Assembly (NCBI GenBank): GCA_029240775.1
Contig: JARDZQ010000049.1
Coordinates: 1-8,411 of the forward strand
Reading direction: 5' to 3'
Length of the DNA stretch: 8,411 nucleotides
Source of the DNA: Rubrobacteraceae bacterium
GTDB taxonomy: Bacteria; Actinomycetota; Rubrobacteria; Rubrobacterales; Rubrobacteraceae
Below are positions 1 to 5,780 of the stretch, one piece after another (position 1 is the first letter of the stretch; the number at the start of each line of letters is the position of its first letter). The notes under the pieces were generated by a model that did no database searches, was not told the origin of the DNA, and saw nothing but the letters and a program-made list of their open reading frames with translations. The position numbers and the translations under genes were made by a program.

Positions 1-142
1 AGAGTGGTCCGGGACCCATCTCCGCGCGGATCAGACGCTCCAACACCTCACCCTGCCAGCGGACCGCCCGGTCCCAGTCTCCGAAGATGAGGTGATAACG
101 GTCGGCGAGGTCGTTGTAGAAAGCCGCCGCTACGTCCGTCAT
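1..142 (-). CDS. SAM-dependent methyltransferase, N-terminal fragment
   Basis: The first 47 codons of a minus-strand gene are present; the rest lies beyond base 1. The ATG at 142-140 follows a strong purine-rich ribosome binding site (GGGGAGGGAG just upstream). The N-terminus has the pattern FYNDLADRYHLIFGDWD (residues 8-24), which resembles the start of class I methyltransferases of the glycine/sarcosine N-methyltransferase-like group (FYDxLAxxYHxIFxDWD), where these residues precede the Rossmann SAM-binding core. The core motifs lie outside the window, so the substrate cannot be assigned. The gene begins 24 nt after the 3' end of the tRNA-Sec gene on the same strand, so it may share the selA-selB-selC transcript. 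The reading frame and ribosome binding site are clear. The family call is by resemblance of a short stretch. Confidence 0.7.
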   Translation of the reverse strand, partial: MTDVAAAFYNDLADRYHLIFGDWDRAVRWQGEVLERLIRAEMGPGPL

Positions 143-166
143 CTCCCTCCCCTCGCCACCGAAATG

Positions 167-256
167 CGGAATGCGGGGGAATCGAACCGCCACGGCCTTA
201 CGCAAGGCCGCAAACCGGTTTTGAAGACCGGCCGGGCCACCAGGCCCACGCATTCC
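167..256 (-). tRNA. selC: tRNA-Sec (anticodon UCA)
   Basis: On the minus strand a cloverleaf can be drawn with a seven-nt anticodon loop CTTCAAA, giving anticodon TCA, which reads UGA. The anticodon stem CCGGT/ACCGG is perfect. The D arm is GGGCC/GGCCC with a four-nt TGGT loop, typical of tRNA-Sec. The long variable arm has a 7-bp stem (210-204 with 199-193) and loop GCGT. The T loop is TTCGATT and the discriminator is G (167). CCA is not encoded. The acceptor/T branch is short: GGAATGC pairs with GCATTCC (7 bp), followed by a 5-bp T stem containing one C-C mismatch (189/177); an 8+4 drawing is also possible. The canonical bacterial form has 8+5. It lies directly downstream of selB, which supports the identity. 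Confidence 0.93.
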
Positions 257-273
257 GGAGTCTTCCCGGGTCC

Positions 274-279
274 ATTCTA
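274..279 (-). promoter_or_regulatory. possible -10 box for tRNA-Sec
   Basis: TAGAAT on the minus strand matches the TATAAT consensus at five of six positions. It lies in the 33-nt gap between the selB stop and the tRNA, so a start near 267 would give a short tRNA leader. No good -35 box is found at 16-18 nt; a TTGACC at 310-305 is 25 nt away, which is too far. The tRNA may instead be processed from the selA-selB transcript. Confidence 0.25.
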
Positions 280-289
280 GTACAGGCCG

Positions 290-2140
290 CTAGCGGTAGC
301 GGCGGGTCAAGACCCTCACCTCGCCCGTGCGGCGGGTCACCCCCGCTTCGTCGGAGTACTCGAGCCAGGCCTGGGCGTACTTGCGGCTGGTCCCAAGCCG
401 GTCGCGCAAGCCGGCGAGCGAGATCTCCCCCTCCTCCCGGCACGCGTTCTTTATCTCGTCGAGCACGCCCCCTGCGGCCTCTTTCGAGGCGAAGAGCCTG
501 TCGCCGAGCCCCACGGCATCGCCACGCTTGAGCAGCAACCGCAGAGCCGGGGTGGGCTCCATCGCTGGCGGCTCAGCCCCTGCGCGCCGCAGCCCTTCGA
601 GCATCCCCTCCGCCTCCTTCGCCAGCTCTGGGGGGACGTCCTCGACATCTGGCAGGCCGACGCTGCCGTCGGTTAGCCGGAGCTCGCCACCGCTCGTCAT
701 CGCTCCGAGCAGCGCGTCTGCGAGGTCCGCCGCGAGACCGGTCGTGACCCTGGCCTCCGCCACGCTGAGCGCGGGATCCTCCGGCTGCTCCTGCGCGCGC
801 TTTTGGAGCGACACCAACAGCCGCTCCTTCGCGGCCTCCACCTCCGCCGCGAGGGCGTAGAGGTCGCCGATCCTGGTCACTTGCGGGACGCGTTCGGCGG
901 CGACGACCACCTCCTCGGGCGCGCCCGAGACGGCGAGCGAGAGCTCCGCGGCCGTCATCCCCTGTCCGGGGGAGCGGGCGAGGATGAGCGGAACCATCGT
1001 TGCCGCGTCCCCGCTCTCGAGGGCCTCGAGCCAGCCCGGCTCGGGCCTGCGACTAACCGGGGCGGCGTCCAGCACCGTACCCCCGCCGACGGTGATCTGG
1101 GGTCCGAGCGAGCGCAACACGAAGCGGTCCCCCGGGAGCACTACGAGGGGCTCCTCGAGCATGAGGCGGGCGAGGGAGTTACTCCCCGGGGCGAGCTCCT
1201 GCAGGCCGAACAGCCGGATGCGGGCGTTCGTCGCCCGCGTGCCGTGGTGCAGGCGCGCCCGCGTGCCGTGTGCCAGCGGCTTCGCGCCCTCTAAGAGCCC
1301 AAGCCGGGCGTCGAAGGTCCTGGTGTGGGGCACGGGCCGAGAGAGAAGGACGTCCCCGGCCTCTATCTCGGCGATCTGCACTCCGGAGAGGTCGAGCGCC
1401 GTGCGGGCTCCGGGGTAGGCGACCGTCGCGGGGCGTCCGTGGTTCTGGATGCCGCGCACCCGGGGCCGCCTGCCCGAGGCGGTGTGGAGGGTGTCGCCGG
1501 GCCGGATCTCCCCGCTCCACAACGTCCCCGTCACCACGACCCCGATCCCCTTCAACACGAACGCCCGATCCACCGGAAGTCTCGCCAGAGTGCCGGACCT
1601 TCCGTCCGGAGGGTCCGCGGCGAGGGCGTCGAGCGCCCCCAGGAGCTTCTCGACGCCCTCGCCTGTGAGACCGCTCACGGGCAAGACGGGTGCCGTTATG
1701 CCCACCGAACCGAGCAATTCCTCCACCTCAAGCGCGGCCAGCTCGACGGTCTCCTCATCCACGGCGTCGATCTTGGTGAGGGCTACTATCCCCTTCTCGA
1801 CGCCGAGCACCCGCAGGACGTCGAGGTGCTCCCTGGTCTGGGGCATGACCCCGTCGTCGGCGGCGACCACGAGCAGGAAGGCGTCGACCCCGGTGGCCCC
1901 TGAGACCATGTTCTTGACGAAGCGCTCGTGGCCCGGCACGTCAACGAGGCTCGCCCGGCGACCGCTCGGGAGCTCGAGCTCCGCGTAACCCGGGACTATT
2001 GAGATGCCCCGCCGGTGCTCCTCCTCGAGCCTGTCGGTGTCCGTGCCGGTCATGTAGCGCACCAGGGTGGTCTTGCCGTGGTCCACGTGCCCGGCCGTCC
2101 CGATGGTGAGCGCTATGGGACGGTCCGGCCCCTCACCCAC
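290..2140 (-). CDS. selB: Selenocysteine-specific translation elongation factor SelB
   Basis: This 616-residue protein is a full-length SelB, the GTPase that binds Sec-tRNASec and the SECIS hairpin and delivers selenocysteine at in-frame UGA. The N-terminal EF-Tu-like G domain shows the P-loop AGHVDHGKT (16-24), switch I region RGISI (44-48, Ser where EF-Tu has Thr, a variant I recall in other SelBs), DVPGH (67-71) and TKID (122-125). The beta-barrel domains follow. The C-terminal third is the winged-helix SECIS-binding region; its last module contains LGTSRKYAQAWLEYSD...GVTRRTGEVRVL, characteristic of SelB. The start is GTG at 2140-2138, overlapping the end of selA by 8 nt (GTGGGTGA), indicating translational coupling. 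tRNA-Sec follows 33 nt downstream. No truncation or frameshift is seen. Confidence 0.97.
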   Translation of the reverse strand: MGEGPDRPIALTIGTAGHVDHGKTTLVRYMTGTDTDRLEEEHRRGISIVPGYAELELPSGRRASLVDVPGHERFVKNMVSGATGVDAFLLVVAADDGVMPQTREHLDVLRVLGVEKGIVALTKIDAVDEETVELAALEVEELLGSVGITAPVLPVSGLTGEGVEKLLGALDALAADPPDGRSGTLARLPVDRAFVLKGIGVVVTGTLWSGEIRPGDTLHTASGRRPRVRGIQNHGRPATVAYPGARTALDLSGVQIAEIEAGDVLLSRPVPHTRTFDARLGLLEGAKPLAHGTRARLHHGTRATNARIRLFGLQELAPGSNSLARLMLEEPLVVLPGDRFVLRSLGPQITVGGGTVLDAAPVSRRPEPGWLEALESGDAATMVPLILARSPGQGMTAAELSLAVSGAPEEVVVAAERVPQVTRIGDLYALAAEVEAAKERLLVSLQKRAQEQPEDPALSVAEARVTTGLAADLADALLGAMTSGGELRLTDGSVGLPDVEDVPPELAKEAEGMLEGLRRAGAEPPAMEPTPALRLLLKRGDAVGLGDRLFASKEAAGGVLDEIKNACREEGEISLAGLRDRLGTSRKYAQAWLEYSDEAGVTRRTGEVRVLTRRYR

Positions 2141-3503
2141 GCGCTTCCCTCACGGCCCTTACGATGGCCTCCTCGTCCCCTGGCAGGAGCGTCCTCGCGT
2201 CGAGCCACAACCGCCCCTCGTGGACGCGGCCCACCACCGGGGGGTCTGCGCCCCTCAAACGTTCGGCCAGGGACTCCACGTCCGTACCAGCTTCGCTCAG
2301 GCGGACAGCGAACGACGGCACCTCCAGCGTCGGCAGGGTCCCGCCGCCGCTGCGGGCCACCGACGGCGCCGCCTCCACCTCGAGTCCCGGCGCCGCCCTC
2401 GCCAGCTCTCCGGCCAGCCTCCGGACCTTCGCTTCGACCTCAGAGAGAGGAGCGTGGAGCATCTGGAGGGTTGGGACCTCCTCTAGCGCCGTCCCCTCGA
2501 GGTAGGCGGCGAGCGTCGCCTCGAGCGCGGCCAGGCAGAGCTTGTCGGCGCGAAGCGCGCGCGTCAGGGGATGGCGGCGCATCGCAGAGATCAGATGCGA
2601 AGACCCCGCGGCGATACCGGCCTGCGGGCCGCCGAGCAGCTTGTCCCCCGAGAAGAGGACCAGGTCCGCCCCATCGCGGACGACGTTCCGGGCCCGCGGC
2701 TCGTCTCCGAAGGGCAGGAGCGCCCCGCTACCCACGTCGGCGATCACGGGCAGCTCAAAGGTGGCGAGCTCGCTGACGGTCACGGACTCCGTGAAACCCC
2801 CGATATCGAAGTTGCTCGGATGGACCCAGAGTATGGCGACGGTGCCCTCGCTTATGGCAGCATCGTAGTCTGAGAGGCGGGTGCGGTTCGTGGTACCGAC
2901 CTCACGCAGCCTCGCGCCGGAGAGTTCGAGCACCTCGGGGATACGGAAACCGCCCCCGATCTCGATGAGCTGGCCCCGCGAGACGATGACCTCGGCTGTT
3001 CCGGAAGCACCGGCAACCAGCGCCGAGAGCGCGAGCAGGGTCGCCCCCGCGCAGTTGTTGACGACGAGGGCGTCCTCGGCGCCGGTCAGCTCCTTGAGCA
3101 GGGGCACCGCGTGATCGTATCGCGAGCCGCGACTGCCGGAGGCGAGGTCGTACTCCAGGTTCGAGTAACCATTAGCCGCCTCGACGGTGGCTCCGATCGC
3201 CCGCTCGGAGAGAACCGAGCGGCCCAGGTTTGTGTGGAGGACGACCCCCGTGGCGTTCACCACACGGCGCAGGCCCCTGCCCGAGAGTAGCCTCTCTGCT
3301 GCGGCGGCGACTGCCCCCTCCGAGGCCTCGGGCTCCTCGCCGGCCCAGATCTCGCGCCGCACGAGATCCAGGACCTCCCTGACGGCCGCAGCGGTCGCCG
3401 CCCGCCCGTACCGCACGGCGAGCGCCTCCCCGACGCGGCAACGCAGCACCGCGTCTACAGCCGGCAGCCCCCTGAGCCGCTCTCTCTTTCCTGGCTCCCA
3501 CAT
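2133..3503 (-). CDS. selA: L-seryl-tRNA(Sec) selenium transferase SelA
   Basis: This 456-residue protein is a complete bacterial SelA, the PLP-dependent enzyme that converts Ser-tRNASec to Sec-tRNASec with selenophosphate. Its length is close to that of E. coli SelA (463). The N-terminal tRNA-binding domain includes LRGLPAVDAVL (10-20). The fold-type I core has NATGVVLHTNLGRS (83-96) and NGYSNLEYDL (111-120). The PLP lysine is K288 in SGDKLLGGPQAG (285-296). The conserved HPLTRALRADK (311-321) follows. It is the first gene of a selA-selB-selC run and overlaps selB by 8 nt. The ATG at 3503 has no clear Shine-Dalgarno sequence, and a TATACT -10 box lies just upstream, so the mRNA may have almost no leader. 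Selenophosphate synthetase (selD) is not in the window. Confidence 0.97.
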   Translation of the reverse strand: MWEPGKRERLRGLPAVDAVLRCRVGEALAVRYGRAATAAAVREVLDLVRREIWAGEEPEASEGAVAAAAERLLSGRGLRRVVNATGVVLHTNLGRSVLSERAIGATVEAANGYSNLEYDLASGSRGSRYDHAVPLLKELTGAEDALVVNNCAGATLLALSALVAGASGTAEVIVSRGQLIEIGGGFRIPEVLELSGARLREVGTTNRTRLSDYDAAISEGTVAILWVHPSNFDIGGFTESVTVSELATFELPVIADVGSGALLPFGDEPRARNVVRDGADLVLFSGDKLLGGPQAGIAAGSSHLISAMRRHPLTRALRADKLCLAALEATLAAYLEGTALEEVPTLQMLHAPLSEVEAKVRRLAGELARAAPGLEVEAAPSVARSGGGTLPTLEVPSFAVRLSEAGTDVESLAERLRGADPPVVGRVHEGRLWLDARTLLPGDEEAIVRAVREARG

Positions 3504-3512
3504 GCGCCGCTC

Positions 3513-3518
3513 AGTATA
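3513..3518 (-). promoter_or_regulatory. -10 box of selA, near-leaderless
   Basis: TATACT on the minus strand matches the -10 consensus at five of six positions. With a six-nt discriminator, transcription would start at about 3506, three nt before the selA ATG (3503). There is no ribosome binding site between. No convincing -35 element is visible at 16-19 nt upstream (the sequence there reads like ATAGGG), so this rests on the -10 box and its position. Confidence 0.45.
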
Positions 3519-3595
3519 ACCCGCCGGTGTCCTCGCCCTATGCGAGAAAGACCATTCTCACGCGGCCAGCGCCGGTTTTGGGGGTGGGTCACTGT

Positions 3596-3603
3596 GCTAA
3601 ACT
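3596..3603 (+). promoter_or_regulatory. Extended -10 promoter of the 97-residue protein gene
   Basis: GC followed by TAAACT, preceded by T at 3595, reads as an extended -10 (TG-N-TAAACT using bases 3595-3603). A start near 3610 would give a leader of about 34 nt that contains the ribosome binding site before the GTG at 3644. The -35 region (GTTTTG, 17 nt away) is weak, as is common for extended -10 promoters. It is divergent from the selA -10 box. Confidence 0.35.
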
Positions 3604-3643
3604 GCCCGCGTCCAGACTCTGTCGAGCGGGAGGGAGTTTTCGG

Positions 3644-3937
3644 GTGGGCCAGGGTACGACGAAGTTCGTCATAGGGGCTGCCGTGGGCGCGGTGGGCGGC
3701 TTCGCCGTGGGAACCTTCGCCGCTACACCCGCCGCTCGCTCTGTCGGCCAGTCGGCCCTCGGCGGCCTCGACGTCTCGATCCGCTACCTGGGCCGGACCA
3801 TGGTGCGGGCCGCAGACGGCCTCGGCTCAGCCCTCGAGAGAGGCTACACCCGCGTGCGGGGGCGCGAGAGATACCTCGAGCACGAGATAGAGGAGCTGCG
3901 CGAGCAGATCACGCGCCTCGAGCAACGCATGGATTAG
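3644..3937 (+). CDS. Small membrane-anchored glycine-zipper/coiled-coil protein, function unknown
   Basis: The frame is open from an ATG at 3527, but I choose GTG 3644, which follows a strong GGGAGGGAG ribosome binding site (3628-3636) and removes a 39-residue leader that looks untranslated. The 97-residue product has a hydrophobic segment at about 8-27 carrying a glycine zipper (G11, G15, G19, G23). A middle region rich in Ala, Gly and Arg is followed by a C-terminal coiled coil whose hydrophobic residues L78, I82, L85, I89, L92 and M96 keep 4-3-4-3-4 heptad spacing. This suggests a membrane-inserting, self-associating protein with a cytoplasmic helix bundle, loosely like YtxH-type small proteins. 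I do not recognise a family. It diverges from selA across about 140 bp and is followed by a hairpin. Confidence 0.75.
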   Translation: MGQGTTKFVIGAAVGAVGGFAVGTFAATPAARSVGQSALGGLDVSIRYLGRTMVRAADGLGSALERGYTRVRGRERYLEHEIEELREQITRLEQRMD

Positions 3938-3943
3938 CGCTAC

Positions 3944-3970
3944 CTGAGACTTCGCCTTCGGCGGCCTCAG
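3944..3970 (+). terminator. Hairpin after the 97-residue protein gene
   Basis: Beginning six nt after the stop codon, CTGAG (3944-3948) pairs with CTCAG (3966-3970), and inside it TCGCC (3952-3956) pairs with GGCGG (3960-3964) around a TTC loop. No T-run follows, so termination is likely but not certain. The rest of this 161-bp convergent spacer (3938-4098) has a second small hairpin, GGCCT/AGGCC at 4003-4016, and no gene that I can support. Confidence 0.4.
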
Positions 3971-4018
3971 CACGGCGCCTCTGGCGACTTTCAGCGCGCG
4001 GCGGCCTTTTAAGGCCCC

Positions 4019-4035
4019 GCTTTCAGCTTCTCTTC
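4019..4035. repeat. Degenerate GCTGAAA-type repeat, spacer copy 1
   Basis: GCTTTCAGCTTCTCTTC in the convergent spacer closely matches the sequence at 5765-5792 in the other convergent spacer of the window, which has one extra CATCAGC heptamer. A second CTTTCAGC occurs at 3988-3995. On the minus strand the unit reads GCTGAAAGC. It looks like a remnant of a heptameric GCTGAWR intergenic repeat. Confidence 0.35.
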
Positions 4036-4098
4036 ACGCCGAGGTCCTTACCCGGCTGCGCTTGACACACGGGAGCGACGACCGCGCCTCCTTGCCGA

Positions 4099-4413
4099 TT
4101 AGCTGCCGAAGAGGCGCCGGATCCAATCCTGCAGCCCGATGCCGCCCTCTTCGGTAGCCTTCTTGTAGTCGTCGAGATCGTCGGGGTGCACCGGAGCGCC
4201 CAGCTCGCCGAGCAGCGCCCTGGCGTCCTCCAGGCGCGAGTCCGGGATGTCGTCCGCGAAGACGGCCTCGACGAGGTAGTTGCCGTTCCAGCGGACCCGG
4301 TAGATGCGCAGCCCCCTCAGCTCGCGCTCGGCGAAGCGCCGGTCGAGCTCGGCGGCGGCGCCGCGGGCCTCGTCCTCCAGGGCGAACTCGTAGCCCAGAG
4401 CGGGATGCTCCAC
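4099..4413 (-). CDS. Small acidic protein, function unknown, paired with metalloprotease
   Basis: A 104-residue protein begins at GTG 4413, one nt after the TGA of the upstream metalloprotease gene (TGA-G-GTG), with a GGAGG ribosome binding site nine nt upstream inside that gene. The tight junction indicates co-transcription and coupled translation. No signal peptide or membrane segment is seen. The sequence suggests an alpha/beta fold: a charged helix at about 14-33, beta strands around LRIYRVRWNGNYLVEAVF (35-52), a helix at about 57-71, and a C-terminal tail ending in DWIRRLF. The coding frame is supported by the operon position and normal composition. I do not recognise the family, and an accessory or substrate role with the protease is only a guess. 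Confidence 0.8.
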   Translation of the reverse strand: MEHPALGYEFALEDEARGAAAELDRRFAERELRGLRIYRVRWNGNYLVEAVFADDIPDSRLEDARALLGELGAPVHPDDLDDYKKATEEGGIGLQDWIRRLFGS

Positions 4414-4414
4414 C

Positions 4415-5437
4415 TCAGGACGCCTCCATCCTCAGCATCCAGATCCCGGGGTCCCTCACCTCTTCGAGGGTGGGGAGGTTCTCGGGACGCTCCCAGACTC
4501 GGTTGAGGCCCTCCATGCCCTGCCTCGTAGCGACGGCGTCGGCGAAGCGCTCGCCGAGCCGGTACTGTTCGATCTTGACGTCCATACCCGTTATGCGGAA
4601 GATCGCCGTCTCGAGCGGCGGGCGGTGCGCCCGGCTCCTCGCCATGCGCACCCTGAGGTGCTCGTACTGGGGCACGAGGGCCTCGCCGACGTGGTGCATC
4701 ACGTAGTCCGAGTAGCCCTCGATCACGGACATCGTGGCCTGCATCTGGTCGAAGGTCTCGCGCTGGGAGCGGCTCATCATGAGCTCGACCGAGCGGCCGC
4801 CGGTCCGCAGGTTCTCGGAGAGGCGCCTCACGGTCTCGCGGACGCCGAGACGGTCGGCCAGCGGCGCGATGAGCCTCTCTAGCAGCTCGCCCAGGTGGGC
4901 GCGCAGCCAGGGGTAGCCCTCGAACTGCAGAGCGTGAGTCATCTCGTGCAGCACGATCCAGAGCCGGAGGCCGTCCACGGGGACCCCGATCCTGCCCGCA
5001 GCGGCGACTATGTTCCCGTCGAGGAAGAAGACCTTGCCCGGCTCGCTGGCCCTCTCGCGCGCGAGCAGCGGGCCGGTGTCGTACTGTCCCAGGACCCTGG
5101 CCGAGAGGAACCCGAGAAGTAGCCCGACCTGCGCCGTGAGCGTCGCACCCCCTATAGCCCACGTGAGGTTGTCTGCGCCCGCGGCGGCGCGCTTGAGGAC
5201 CGGCTCCATGAGCGCCCCGAAGCCCTCGATGTTGAAGTCTATCCACTCGGCGCGATCGGCGACCCTGAGCTGGCGCCCCTTGGGCGGCCCCTGGGGCAGC
5301 TCGATGCCCGTGAACCGTGAGAGGGGGTCGAGCGTACGCTCGACCGCCCGCGCGTAGTCGAAGTCCCCGCTGGAGGCCTGCTCCGTGCGCGAGGCGAGCG
5401 TAACCGCTATCGTCCGGACCGCGCCCCAGGAGATCAT
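4415..5437 (-). CDS. Zinc-dependent metalloprotease, DUF2342/zincin_2 family
   Basis: The chosen start gives a 340-residue protein. It carries the zincin motif HEMTH (164-168) within WIVLHEMTHALQFEGYPW and a downstream EGYSDYV (E240), matching the second half of the family's zinc-binding pattern. This fits the zincin_2 (DUF2342) family of predicted metallohydrolases, one branch of which is annotated as coenzyme F420 biosynthesis-associated; its substrate is not established. No signal peptide is seen, so a cytoplasmic site is likely. The frame is open to an ATG at 5506 (363 residues), but that ATG has no ribosome binding site and lies on the tatA -35 box. The 5437 ATG has a GAGG eight nt upstream and a -10 box before it, and the family usually begins near the W of ISWGAVR. 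A 104-residue protein gene follows one nt downstream. Confidence 0.88.
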   Translation of the reverse strand: MISWGAVRTIAVTLASRTEQASSGDFDYARAVERTLDPLSRFTGIELPQGPPKGRQLRVADRAEWIDFNIEGFGALMEPVLKRAAAGADNLTWAIGGATLTAQVGLLLGFLSARVLGQYDTGPLLARERASEPGKVFFLDGNIVAAAGRIGVPVDGLRLWIVLHEMTHALQFEGYPWLRAHLGELLERLIAPLADRLGVRETVRRLSENLRTGGRSVELMMSRSQRETFDQMQATMSVIEGYSDYVMHHVGEALVPQYEHLRVRMARSRAHRPPLETAIFRITGMDVKIEQYRLGERFADAVATRQGMEGLNRVWERPENLPTLEEVRDPGIWMLRMEAS

Positions 5438-5470
5438 CGCGGGTGCCTCGTAGAAGTCCTCATGTCCTTG

Positions 5471-5476
5471 AGTATA
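5471..5476 (-). promoter_or_regulatory. -10 box of the metalloprotease gene
   Basis: TATACT on the minus strand (five of six matches) would start transcription near 5464, giving a leader of about 27 nt to the ATG at 5437. No -35 box is evident. An ATG at 5463, at the predicted start of the mRNA, opens a nine-codon uORF whose TGA overlaps the metalloprotease ATG (ATGA). Confidence 0.35.
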
Positions 5477-5505
5477 TCGCTGCAAACCCCACGGCGCCGC
5501 CTTCA

Positions 5506-5534
5506 TTGTAAGGCGGGCATCCGCGGGTTATATT
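5506..5534 (+). promoter_or_regulatory. Sigma70-type promoter of tatA, leaderless
   Basis: TTGTAA (5506-5511, four of six matches to the -35 consensus) and TATATT (5529-5534, five of six to -10) are separated by exactly 17 nt. The six-nt discriminator TGTCTC ends at 5540, so the predicted +1 is 5541, the A of the tatA ATG. There is no Shine-Dalgarno sequence upstream of this ATG, which agrees with leaderless translation. Confidence 0.65.
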
Positions 5535-5540
5535 TGTCTC

Positions 5541-5735
5541 ATGTTCGGTATCGGCGGCCAGGAGATAGTCATCATCGGGCTCCTCTTCCTGGTGATCTTC
5601 GGCCCCAGCAAGCTCCCGCAGATGGCCCGCGACCTGGGCCGCTTCGTCGGCGAGGCCCGCCGCTCGATAGACGAGTTCAAGGACGAGCTGACCGCCGCCT
5701 CAGACGAAGAAGATAACAAGCGCAAGAAGCGCTAG
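5541..5735 (+). CDS. tatA: Twin-arginine translocase subunit TatA/TatE family
   Basis: The 64-residue protein has the full TatA layout: a short N-terminus, one membrane helix at about 8-21 (EIVIIGLLFLVIF), the hinge FGPSKLP (20-26), an amphipathic helix at about 27-44 (QMARDLGRFVGEARRSID), and a charged C-terminal tail ending in NKRKKR. TatA forms the translocation pore that exports folded proteins bearing twin-arginine signals, together with TatC. No tatC is adjacent, so this is a stand-alone copy. The ATG at 5541 has no ribosome binding site, and the promoter placement predicts a leaderless mRNA. It diverges from the metalloprotease gene and converges on yhaM. Confidence 0.95.
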   Translation: MFGIGGQEIVIIGLLFLVIFGPSKLPQMARDLGRFVGEARRSIDEFKDELTAASDEEDNKRKKR

Positions 5736-5764
5736 CAATTCAGCACGCTCCGGCTGACGCCTCT

Positions 5765-5780
5765 GCTTTCAGCCATCAGC
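5765..5780. repeat. Degenerate GCTGAWR heptamer repeat, spacer copy 2
   Basis: GCTTTCAGCCATCAGC reads on the minus strand as GCTGATG-GCTGAAA-GC, two tandem heptamers. The neighbouring TTCTTTCTTC is shared in part with 4028-4035 in the other convergent spacer, where the second heptamer is absent. Confidence 0.35.

Noticed and set aside
327..860. Long open frame on the plus strand opposite selB
   Set aside because: It is an antisense shadow of selB in a high-GC region, with low-complexity Arg/Ser-rich content and no ribosome binding site.
3527..3643. N-terminal extension of the 97-residue protein from ATG 3527
   Set aside because: It covers the extended -10 promoter and ribosome binding site, and GTG 3644 has the strong Shine-Dalgarno sequence.
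4062..4067. Perfect TTGACA on the plus strand in the 3938-4098 spacer
   Set aside because: At 17 nt downstream the sequence is CGCCTC, with no -10 box, and no plus-strand gene follows.
5438..5506. 23-residue N-terminal extension of the metalloprotease from ATG 5506
   Set aside because: It has no ribosome binding site, overlaps the tatA -35 box, and lies upstream of a -10 box and of the usual family start. It is not fully excluded.
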